Of a DNA stretch of 64,000 bases, positions 22,001 to 31,100 are shown one piece after another; the stretch's first letter is position 1; every line of letters begins with the position of its first letter. Made by a program: the position numbers and the translations under genes. Under the pieces are notes generated by a model that did not search any database, was not told where the DNA came from, and saw nothing but the letters and a program-made list of their open reading frames with translations. The DNA is from Mytilus galloprovincialis (Eukaryota; Mollusca; Bivalvia; Mytilida; Mytilidae). The DNA lies in assembly GCF_965363235.1 (NCBI RefSeq), contig NC_134842.1, positions 4,863,112 to 4,927,111 of the forward strand, read 5' to 3'.

Positions 22001-23781
22001 TTTTTGTACAAAAATGATTATTTTGGGCACCCTTTTTCCTAAACTATTGGGGCAATAACCCCCAAAATCAATCCCAACCTTCCTTTAGTGGTATTGAACC
22101 TTATTGTAAAAATTTATAGAGATCCATACACTGAAACACAAGTTATTGTCTGTAAACTAGAAAAATGCTTCTTTTTGGCCCCTTATTCCTACATATTCGG
22201 GAAAATTAACCCCAAACTGAATCCCAGCCTTCCCTGTGTTATATGGAAACTTATGGTACTATGTCGGAGAGATCCATGCAGTAACACAGAAGTTATTGTC
22301 TTGAAACTAGAAAAATGCCTGTTTTGGCCCCTTTTTGGCCCTTAATTCCTAGACTATTTGCCCAATAACCCCTTAAAATAAATCCCAACCTTCTACTTAT
22401 GCAAACATTGTGGTACAATTTCAGAACTATTGAAATACTAATACACAACTTTTTGTCCTGAAACTAGATAAATGCTGTTTTTGGCCCCTTTGGGCCCCTT
22501 ATTCCTAAACCTTTGACGACGACACCATGATACCAATATACAACCAAAACATTTTTAATTTTTGTGGTCGTATAAAAATGTTTTGCACATGTTCTGTTCT
22601 TCCATTGTTTATAACAGATACGAGTCTGAACATGCAAGTTCTGGTGGTTTATTTTTGTTGGTAAAACTTTTTAAAAGTCATATCCTCCCCACATACATGT
22701 ACTATTGGTACCCCTAGCCTTGACCTTACCTTTACAAGTAAACTGTGGTGTTTCTGTATAAATATCCCAAAACCTGACAGTTGTATCACCTGACCCACTA
22801 GCCAGATATCTCCCATCAGGACTAAACCCTACAGAAATAACCGCCTCAGCATGTCCCTCTATAGAACTAGTACACCTGGTGACAGGTCTGACACGGAATA
22901 TAGCCTGTGGCTGGTATATAATGTCCAATACTTCCTCTGATTGTTCTAATGTGTCTTTATCTAAAGCCTTAGATAATGTATCTGTGATCTCCGTCTCTTT
23001 CACAAAAAATGTGTACGGAACTTTTTCTTCCTGTAATCATGGTAATAAAGATATCAAAAAGAGGTTAAATCTAGCACTAGTTTGGTTGAATTTAAAAAAA
23101 AAAAAATGTGCACATACAATGGCATTATATGTCTTTTATATTTGTAATTTACAACATGTTTAAGGGATTACTTTGACTTCAGAACATGAGTTTATATTCA
23201 AACGAATACATGAATGTATTGCCTGAATGCACCAGTATCTTAACTCAACAGTTGTGTGCATACTGTGGATTCATTTATTTTCATAGGTATCAATTTCGTG
23301 GATTGCTGAAAACTTGCATAATCGTGGATATTTGATTTCGTGATTTTGCCAATCTCTGTCTATTGAAAAGATGTTATTCGTTGAACATTGGATTCTGTGG
23401 TTCACCTGTACCCACAAATCCTATGAAAATTGGTATCCAACTAGTAATAATCAATCCACAGTAGAAGAAACATACATTGAACATGTGACAAATTACTGAC
23501 GTACCAGTTCTTACATTTGTTTAGTGCATGACAGACAAGTTGTAGTTTCTCAGTATTTATATCTATCATGTCTATAGGTATATCAAACTGACTCCCATTA
23601 ACATTGTGTTACACATACATATACTTACATTTGTTAACAATGCATTACAGACTAGTTGTAGTTTCTCTGTGTTTATATCTATGGGTATATCGAACGGACT
23701 TCCGTTAATTTCTCCAGTCTCACTTTTAAACTGAACTAAAATTCTCCTATCACTAGGTTCCAGATTACTGTCAGATGTCAT
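12966..23781 (-). CDS. NLE1: Notchless homologue 1, 60S ribosome assembly WD40 factor (5' part of gene)
   Basis: Minus-strand exons that chain in phase: 23629-23783 (ATG at 23781), 22730-23030, 20946-21022, 20296-20393, 19145-19181, 17989-18144 and 12966-13101. Together they encode 319 codons plus one base. The N-terminal NLE domain (residues about 10-90) shows [20 protein letters not shown] and VPYTFFV. WD repeats follow, including [42 protein letters not shown]-type [15 protein letters not shown] and [15 protein letters not shown], all matching the known family order. NLE1/Rsa4 binds the MIDAS domain of midasin (MDN1/Rea1) through the NLE domain during pre-60S maturation (family knowledge). 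An acceptor 2 nt before the ATG implies a 5' UTR exon upstream. The family normally has about 150 more residues (roughly 480 in total); these exons were not found downstream. Three exons carry donor-containing duplications in their 3' introns. Confidence 0.93.
13272..16424 (+). CDS. LINE polyprotein: PHD finger, APE endonuclease, reverse transcriptase
   Basis: A 1050-codon frame. A hydrophobic stretch at residues about 69-80 is followed by EPNPGP (NPGP at 88-91), resembling a 2A recoding peptide. A PHD finger follows with ligands C98/C101, C114/C117, H122/C125 and C145/C148. The APE-type endonuclease runs from about 217 to 445, with GTETWL, YRPP, SGDFN and GGSDHD. The reverse transcriptase, about 650-920, has NYRPISLT, the HGFR block, [18 protein letters not shown] and FADD at about 883-886. 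A 4-bp duplication (GTAAGTAA, 16284-16291) shifts the frame, so the C-terminal part continues at 16321-16752 in another frame. The domain order fits Jockey/CR1-group APE-type non-LTR elements; the exact clade was not determined. Confidence 0.93.
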   Translation: MNHTLLTLTLHTYCKTVNMANNTHVQLNSEAPDRSWSVTLSSQEPSKSNISSLMLNIQAKKSLIKYDKLVLMYLCSLLLTNSYAPEPNPGPRTPKYPCGTCTRAVTWKTEAVCCDSCEQWYHINCQQINCSMYEILGNSNISWECVNCGMPNFSTTFFNTTIETSNSYSELDISNEPNGVDNIGPPNFTSSPLPKNQGKYRNNKNKPNPCKTPLRTLTINFQSIKNKKPEIEQIIESCEPDIIYGTETWLSNTISPYEYISPSKYTVYNKNRKDGYGGVLLAVSNKYVSSLVNEFDTDCEIIWAKITSPNSKTLYLGAYYRPPSDKGESLENMGISLNTACKKTNANIWLSGDFNLGHINWEKHLVLPNKPDPALHQQLLNILDDNNLAQVIDKNTRNDRTLDLMCMTNPSFINRVETLPPIGGSDHDIVFCEINFAIPTPKQQPHKALIYKKANWENIKKDLILIYDHLKANKTNMTIDDIWTTFKTKTTETINKNIPTKVIGKKSKLPWVNRDLKRLIRKKNKLYKKKSHDSKYKNKYKEIKTKLQKEMRIAYWAYIENMIFDIDIKEPDQHCFNKQPKKLYSYIKSQRKENTGIASLRSEGTLHTNPSEKANILNQQFQSAFTSETNTEIPTKEASTHPKMELINISREGVYKLIKNINTNKATGPDTIAGKILKENIEITSDILVIIFDKSLETGKVPSDWNHANVTPVFKKGDKHHPGNYRPISLTCISCKLLEHILASNMMKHLEANNILYELQHGFRAKRSCESQVISLIHQLAQNNDKNIQTDLVIMDFAKAFDKVPHKRLLFKLKHYGISDQAINWIQSFLSNRTQTVLLENTTSEKIPVTSGVPQGTVLGPILFLIYINDLPDYLKHSQIRLFADDSIIYRPITCQNDCIKLQEYIEAAIKWEHDWLMSFHPDKCNILRVSTKKKQIHFYYNMHGHILEQVQSAKYLGITISSDLKWNKHIQQSAAKANQSLSFVRRNLKISSKLVKERAYQTIVSKTKTRILLYRFGPIHIRKYIQTGTSAKKSCTIYMQQISQHQQCI
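16321..16752 (+). pseudogene. Frame-shifted C-terminal end of the LINE reverse transcriptase
   Basis: It holds the conserved post-RT segment [20 protein letters not shown] and ends with [16 protein letters not shown], a typical C-terminal signature of Jockey/CR1-like ORF2 proteins. Reading continues from the upstream frame once one copy of the GTAA duplication at 16284-16291 is discounted. Confidence 0.88.
17479..18080 (-). repeat. Tandem duplication of NLE1 exon end with donor site (101 bp x6)
   Basis: On the minus strand each unit contains the last 75 or so nucleotides of the exon encoding [18 protein letters not shown], then the donor GTGAGT and about 25 nt of intron with a GGGAGGGGGGATGGGGAGGG tract. 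Donors recur at about 17479, 17580, 17680, 17781, 17882 and 17983. Only the copy at 17989-18144 has the upstream half of the exon and the acceptor at 18145. Units differ by a C/T change in the GAGGAT/GAAGAT codon and by the C-tract length. Confidence 0.95.
18430..18815 (+). repeat. Dispersed repeat with two internal units of about 120 bp
   Basis: Two diverged units share 'gagctgatctctatttt' / 'tagctgatctgtatttt' and 'ttcataaaatttggttg' / 'ttcataacatttggttg'. The end is marked by 'acagacagacagacatg' and 'tgccgccggggcatg'. The 98-codon frame at 18552-18848 lies within it and is not a gene. Confidence 0.65.
19905..20260 (+). repeat. Dispersed repeat family B, fullest copy
   Basis: It contains 'gggttgagatctcac', 'gtgcctgtcccaagtcagga', 'gtttaggggccagct', 'gcattgaagacccactggtg' and 'ggtccagttgttgtctcttt'. 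It lies in an NLE1 intron. Reverse copies are at 8935-9222 and 2812-2925. Confidence 0.8.
20528..20607. repeat. 39-bp direct repeat, two copies
   Basis: The unit 'ccccaaaaagtccttcaact' plus 'ggggcaaa(t/a)caataaagta' is repeated once in an NLE1 intron. Each unit can fold, because aactgggg lies close to cccc. Confidence 0.85.
21426..21610 (-). mobile_element. Possible 3' end of a truncated LINE
   Basis: On the minus strand the stretch ends in AAATAAAGAATTTATTATT followed by more ATT units. This is the usual look of a 5'-truncated non-LTR element with a microsatellite tail. There is no coding match, so the call rests on the tail alone. Confidence 0.35.
22010..22578 (-). repeat. Dispersed repeat family E, minus copy
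   Basis: About four diverged units of 115-120 bp contain 'aataacccc', 'aatcccaaccttc' and 'ttttggcccctt'. It finishes at 'ttgtggtcgtataaaaatg'. The reverse complement of this layout is at 52019-52736, resuming at 55603. Confidence 0.85.
23273..23461. mobile_element. Tc1/mariner-like MITE (189 bp)
   Basis: The termini CTGTGGATT and AATCCACAG are exact inverted repeats and are flanked on both sides by TA, the target duplication of mariner-type elements. Internal sequence 'aatttcgtggat' has no coding potential. It sits in an NLE1 intron. Confidence 0.7.
23508..23718 (-). repeat. Diverged tandem duplication of the first NLE1 coding exon's 3' end
   Basis: Reverse-strand 23508-23610 copies 23622-23718. 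The real exon ends ...[21 protein letters not shown] before GTAAGT. The copy reads FDIPIDM, then after a 9-bp insertion [14 protein letters not shown], and ends in AATGTAAG. It lies 3' of the real donor, inside the intron, and is older than the duplications at the other two exons. Confidence 0.85.
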
Positions 23782-23783
23782 AG

Positions 23784-24899
23784 CTGAAACATATAACAAA
23801 ATATTAGACATAAGCATTCTAAACATTTGAATTATCATATGTGATTTTTCATGGACAGTGCATGTACCCCAATGAACATTTTTTTATAACATAAGATTAC
23901 ACAGTTATAGTTGAGCCACTTACCACACAAATCATGCATATGGTGATACGTAACAAGCATGAAACTTTGTAAGGACATCCCTGAAGGCGCTGCGACTGCG
24001 AGCAATTTCTACTTGTACAAACAAGTGTATATAGGTACCTGGCGATTATAGATTGACCATGACATATCTAGTGGAACTGGCCAGAGGATTCTGAGTAAAT
24101 GTCTAGGGGTTGTACAGTAGTGTTCCTGCCAGTTGCTTAGATGGGTGGTATGCAGCACGAAAAAAGAAAAGGGGGAAAAGTGTTGAAGACCTGGAGATAT
24201 AAACATAATAAAGGTAATGGAACTACTGTTAAAAGGCTTGTATAGGTAGAAGTTTTAATCCGCAAAATTGGAGCTTCCAGACAGGTTTAAATTAAAAAAA
24301 AAATCATACAGATTACGTCCCCTTTCACAGGTAATGCCTGCCTCACAATATAAATATTGTCTATTGTCTATGCCGTGAAGACGAGATCAATATACTTTGC
24401 AGCAGCACAGCTTAATGTTGTACCATTGACCTGTTGGAATAACAGGTGTCGGGTTATTGGACTGTTAGATTATCGGACTGTTGGACTACCCAACTGTCAG
24501 ACTATTCGTCAGTCGAGAAGCTAAGCTCCTGTCTGCTTGTGGTAAATTTTATATGGATCTGCGTCTCTATCATGTTTATAAATTCTCTAACATGTAAAAT
24601 TTTAACATCAACCATTTGAAAGAAACGAAATAAATTTCCCAATTCTCCATCCTTAAAACCAATTATTTTACACTATTTAATTATCCACAACTGGTCAAAA
24701 AGTTATGCAGTAAAGTGTAAACAGGTAAAGTGCGTAGAAAAATCAGAAAAAAAAATTCCCCAAATCTTATTTCTTACACGGAATTTCATACATAATTTGT
24801 TGGAAAACAAAAAATTAGGAATCAAGCTTTTGTTCAAATATTCAAATTGTTCTTTCTAAGTTGTTGTTTACCTGTGACTGTTTATTAATCTTGTACACT
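23784..24899. other. NLE1 upstream region, probably 5' UTR intron
   Basis: No coding exon is recognised. The acceptor right before the NLE1 start implies a 5' UTR exon upstream, most likely nearer 24.9 kb. An open frame at 24009-24206 shows nothing recognisable. Confidence 0.4.
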
Positions 24900-25176
24900 A
24901 AAATGTGTTGATTTGTTTTGACGCAACACGTGCTTCCGTTTACAGGATTCTAAATAAAAATCTATAACGATTTCCGGAATAATTTATTTTTTTTATTTCA
25001 TAAAGCAATATTTGATTTCTAATTCTTATGATAATAAGTTTATATTTTATTTATCGATGTAAGTTCCCACTTCGATAAACACCCAAAGGTGTATTAGACA
25101 TTTTTTTAAACACATATCCGGAATAAAAACCATGCACTACCGTACTTGTTTTGCAATTTTACAACTGTGAAGAAAA
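24900..25176. promoter_or_regulatory. Candidate bidirectional promoter between NLE1 and MRPL18
   Basis: The segment lies between two divergent genes. It contains an E-box CACGTG at 24927-24932 followed directly by CTTCCG (ETS-type core, reverse). The exact decamer TCCGGAATAA occurs twice, at 24973-24982 and 25117-25126. ETS-like CCGGAA sites are common in promoters of ribosome-related genes (family knowledge). Transcription starts are not visible from sequence. Confidence 0.45.
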
Positions 25177-28100
25177 ATGAATTTCTTGACTTTGAGAATT
25201 CGCTTGCCACTGTTCTCAGAGGCATTAACATGTAAATGTATAGGTGAGGAACTACGGATAATTTAAGTACCAGACAAATACCTTATAATCTTAATTGCAG
25301 ATACTTCCAAGTGTTCACTCACTCATGAAGTGACCAACTATAAATTATGTTTAGTTTATGATAGTTTATCATGAATTATAGTTATCCCGTACCATTGTAA
25401 ACTCGTACCAACGTCAACTCGTCTTGATCTTGATCTTGATCTTGATCTTGATCTTGATAGGTTTACGGTGATACATCCAAGGATATTAATACACCGCGCG
25501 TGTAATTTACTTAAGTTGGGCCCCCCTTACAATTTCACTAAAGGTTTTAGCTGGTTCTTCTGCTGTCTGAATTTTGGTGAAGATATCCGGTGGTAGTAGG
25601 TTCCAGTCTTTAATGGTATTTGGGATAAAACTGTATTTTAACGTGTCTGTTTTTGTTTGAAGTCGGAGGAAATGTTGACTGTGCATGTTCTTGGTTGTAC
25701 GGGATGGTTTTTTCAGTTGATCAGATGGTAAGTTTGCTTGACCATGTATATTCTTGCAGAAAAGAATTAATCTGTTTTGTGTACGACGGTCTTTCAGTGA
25801 GGGTAATTGTAGCTGAACTAAAATCGCTGTCATACTTCCTGGTTCGTAATCAGTGTAGTTTGATGTTATAAACCTAGCCGCTCTTTTTTGTACATTTTCC
25901 AGTTGGTCTTGGAGATATAGTTGATGTGGGTCCCAGGCAGTGCTTGCATATTCTAGGACAGGTCGTATCAGTCCTTTATAGGCCTGGAGTTTAACTTCAA
26001 GTGGACATGCGGATAGATTTCTTTTTAGTAAACCTAATGTCCTGTAAGATTTATTGCATATCTCCTCTATGTGCTTACCCCAGTGTAGATCATTCGTGAT
26101 GTTAACTCCTAGATATTTTATTGATGTTAGAAATTGGAGTTCCGTATTTTTCAAGGTGTATTTAAATGATGTTGTTTTCTTCTTGCGACTCAATGTCATC
26201 ATGTTGCATTTAACTGGTTGAAATCTCATTCCCCAATCTGTCGCCCAGTTACCTAGGGTATCAATATCCTTCTGTAGTTCAGCACAGTCATCTTCAGTAT
26301 TAATTTCTCTGTAGCATACACAGTCGTCTGCAAACAGCCTAATTTCTGATGTTACGTTATCTGCTATGTCGTTGATATGGACCAGAAATAGGATTGGACC
26401 AAGAACCGTTCCTTGAGGAACTCCTGATAGGACTGATGATGTTTCCGATTTAACTCCGTTTACTATCACACACTGAGATCTATTAGATAGAAAAGCGTCA
26501 ATCCAATTCAAGATGTTTTTGGGCACGCCATATTTGTGAAGTTTACTTTTTAAGAGCTCGTGCGGTACGGTGTCAAAAGCTTTTTCAAAATCCAAAATAA
26601 ATATATCTGTTTGTTTCCTTTTATCAATAGCTGTTGCCCAGTCATGTATAACGTTGATAAGTTGGGTTTCACAGCTGTGTCTTCTTCTAAATGCATGTTG
26701 TCGGCTATTTAGGATGTTGTGTTTTTCAAAGTGCTGCATTAGGTTTGAGCAAATGATGTGTTCTAGTAATTTACAAGTGATACATGTTAGGGAAACTGGT
26801 CTGTAATTGCTTGGGATGGTTCTGTCGTTCTTTTTGAATAGTGGGCATATATTAGCATTTTTCCATTCGTCTGGGATGGTTCCTCTGTTGATGGATTGTT
26901 GGAAAAAGTGAGCCATTACCTCTGATATGTTAGGTGCCAGTTCTTTAAGTACTCTTGGATGTATACCATCAGGGCCCTTCGCTTTTGATGCATTAATATT
27001 TTTTAGTATTTTTTCTACACCCTTTGTTGTTACTATGATGTTTATCATTTTGTCTACAGGAGGAGTTTGGTATGGAACAGATTCATATTTTGTCTCTGTA
27101 TATACACTTGTAAACTGAGTGTTCAATGCCTCAGCTTTTTGTTGGTCTGTATCGGCGGTCTTATTATCATGAGTCTTAAGTGGTGGTATTCCCTGTTTGT
27201 CTGCTTTCTGGTTGTTGATATATTTCCAAAAGGGTTTAGAGTCTTGTTTTATATCGCCTATTAAGTTGTTGACATCTAGTTGTTGTGGGCTAATTCAATT
27301 TCTTTGTTAATATTGCGTCTTAATTCTTGCCATTTTCGTTTTATTCTCATGCTGTTGTTTCTTTTATAGTTGGCATGTGTTCTGTTCTTTCGTTTTATCA
27401 TGGTCTTGATGTTTTTATTTATCCATGGTATTGACTGTTTTCCTTTTAATATTTTAGTTGGTACATTTATTTTGGTGGTTTCTAGTATGAATTCTTTTAT
27501 CATGATCCAGTTTTCTTCCACATTTCTGTTAGGCCAATTAAAATTAATTGATAGATTTTCATCCCCGCCCGCCCCTCTAAAATCGCCCCGCCCCGAATTT
27601 TTTTATTTTATAAAATTTACGATTTCGGGATTTTGTTCAATCCCGTTACCAGTAACCGTTAAAATTTCGTTTCATTCAATGCGTCCTGTTTCAAATTTCG
27701 GTTTTGTATCTCGAGTAAATCTAACCAAAATGATTAAGTCGACCTTTCCGCTGCTCTATGATGACAACATCATCTTCCGAGAGTAAAGATTGATAACGAG
27801 AATGACATGAAATATTGGTGTTACGAGAAAAATGCTGTTTCCAAGACTGCAAATCGCGGTATGTCACAAATTTGTGTGATTAGAAAACTGCGGACTTTTT
27901 TATTTATGCAATGACTTTGTCTCAGGAAATTTAAACTCTAAATGATACCCAAAGCACAAGATTCGTCACGGTGGAAACCATTGATACAGAAAACATGACT
28001 GAATTATATTGAAACACAAGCACGAACTTGTCAGATTTATGACCGTTTATTGAATTTAAAAAGTCGACTAACATACGCATTTTATTTATGCAAGTCCTTT

Positions 28101-31100
28101 GATTTTACCCATGGCTGTCTTTTTATGTTGACAAACAGCAAATGTCCCAATACACCCAGAAAGACTCATTGAAGAACAACTTTTTTTTTATTATTAAGTT
28201 CATGTTTTACATGATGATTATATTTTCATCTTGCATATAAAGTACCAACCCTATTATTTTCAACACTCTCTGAGTTTTCATTTTATGGTAATACAAACCA
28301 TTGTTTAGAAACCCAAATACATTTTGTGTAGGTAGTCTAACTGAAGAGAGAGTATTTCTCACACGGTTTTTTTGTTAAGTTTTTAAAGCTGCAATTAGAT
28401 ATATTCATTTAAGGATTTGAAATATTTTGTAAGATTCCTCATACTTGTGTATACATAATATAAGCTTATTATTACACTTGCATATATAAAGAACTCGTAA
28501 CAAAAGGGTTTCATATGAAATAAAATTTAAAAAATAAAATCCTCCCACCCGCCCCATTATTTTCAAAAATTTGGATGAAAATCTACTTATTAATTTTAGT
28601 TGGCCTTATTTTGATGGCCATTGGAGTATTTGTCTCTGGTAAAGTCCCTTGAGTCATCTCTCATCTGATTGTAATTTCCTTTCGAGTATTGGTAGGAGGT
28701 CCTTTCTGGTCTTATTTTTCTTGGTATTGTGCATCGCAGAGTACCCATGACTATGTCGTGGTCGCTCAACCGATCAGGTGAGTGGATGTCTGTGAACTGC
28801 CCTGGTAATGTTGTTATTAAAAGGTCTAGTGTATTACTTTCCCTGGTTGGAAATAGGATGAGTTGTTCAGCACTAGCTTCATTTAGTATGTCTATCAATG
28901 CTTGGCCGTCACTACCATTAAGGCATGTGTTGGTATCTTTATTTAGCTTTGTCCGCCAATTTATTTTACGGTAGTTAAAATCACCCAAGATGTGAATGCA
29001 TGGTTGTTTGTTTGCTTTTCCTAGTTTCTTGATTTTATCCATTTGGTCCTTAAGAAGTTGTATTTGATCCAAAGGGGCATCAGGTGGTCTATACCAGCTT
29101 CCTATGTAATGCTGTTTTCCTTGCAATACTATTTTGCTCCAAATAGATTCTGATCCATTTTCGAGGATCTTCACAGGTGCTGAGTCAAGGTGTGTTTTGA
29201 CGAGTAACATTGTGCCTCCCCCATTGCCTGTTCTGTCGTTGCGGTATATATCATAGCCCAATGTGTCTGGAATTAATTCATTGGTTGCAATGCTGTTATT
29301 GATTTTGGTCTCTTGCAGTGCTACTATGTCTGGGTTTTCAGTTTGTAAGTTTGCTTGCAGTTCAAGTTTTTTTCCTCTTAAACCATTGATGTTGATGGAA
29401 ACCATTGTGATCTTACTGGTATACATGTGTCTACTACATGTGTGTGTCTCTTTGTTGTTTCTGAGTGTATCATATATATTGTTGATTTCTATGCCTGATG
29501 AAGTACTTGAGTATGATGTTGATAAGTTTGTTTCATCGCATAATGGACAAATCCATGTACAATTTGTTGCTTGTATGTTTTTAAAGGCAGTGCTTTAAGG
29601 CCTGACTTTCAAGTCATGAGGTTCATCTTTCCTTACGCAAATCTTTGCTGGGGGTCATTTTGCAAGAAATAGATCCGGAAATGTTTAAATTTCTCCTCTA
29701 CTTTTTGTGGTATGTATTGGTTTTTGTTCCTTTCATTTACATTGGGAAATAAAGAAACGATCAGTGTGTATTGTTCGTTTTAAAAATCTGTTTATTAATG
29801 TGTCTTTTGCATTATAAGCAGTCAATCTGATTACAAACTATCATTATTCGAATTCCGTGTGGAAAGAGGTCCGTTCAATTTCGAGTACTATTTGCGATCT
29901 AAAGATATTTTAAAATCATTTCACTCGTTGATATAACATGATATTATAATTAAAAGTCGACTGACCGTGAATTATATTGCATAATATACAATTTAAAGTA
30001 TTTCTGTACGTGAAGCCGTATGACGTTATAGTTATTTCGGTCTCAGTTATGTAAAATATGAAATTATCGTTCCTGAATAGGGTTCCACTAATTAAAGACA
30101 AGAAGCGTCAAAAAGTGATAAGAAGCGACAATAAAATTAAAATAACGATAAGAAGCGACAATATAATTAATTTAGGGAGAAGAAGCGTCAAGAAGACTAT
30201 ATAGCGACTATACATAAATAAAAAAAAATGTCATTGCAATAACTTATTCCCCATAGATATTAAAAAAAAACATGCATTATTTTTTATTATAGGGCCGGTT
30301 ATAAAACATTTTTTATATTACTGTACATTGATAGATAAAAATATGTTTTTATTAAGAAGAAAGGGATTAGTTTTTATTAGATATAAAAACAAAATATATT
30401 TTATGCACACGCTAAAAATTGGCCATCAAAACAAAAAAATTTCAATTTCCTTTTAAAGAATTTATTGAATCAAAACCATGCAATATCATTTCCTTTCTAA
30501 CAGTGAAATTCTTCTTTTTCATAGGGACATATTTGATAGGTGTAGCTTCACCCTATCACATCAAATGAGAATAGCCTCGTGAGAGAATTACGATTCGCTT
30601 GTCCCTTGTTAGTTATTGTCGCTATGTCACTAAATTAAACTTCTTGTCGCTGTTTGTCTCTAAAATTCTTCTTGTCTCTTATTGGTGAGACCAGTCAGTT
30701 CCGTCCTTAACTTCCGTTTTTGCACTGCAAAACAATCACACAATTAACGATGCCTAGTCCTTGTTGGTGTGTACCTGAGTGTCATTTAAGAGGAGGACTT
30801 GCATTTCTAAATGACTTAATAAGAAGGAAAAGTTGGATCAACGCCATGGCTCAAACGTAGATTGTCATGTGCGATGCAATCGTAGAACCCATATCAACCA
30901 GCTGTTGTTTGCAAGGCACATTTTACTGAAAACGACTACGTTCAGGAAACTATTCATGGTAAAACTTTATTTTCTTTAAGAAATATATACTGTTATTTAT
31001 ATAATCGCCATGCAAGTAAACCAAAGTCTGTTTGCAACCGCAATTATCGTTTTAGAATAAAAAGGGGGGTGAATTCAAGACGTCATAACTTTTGGGATTA

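Noticed and set aside
27370..27786. 138-codon plus-strand ORF
   Set aside because: It crosses the LINE/Harbinger-element boundary and is antisense to the LINE frame.
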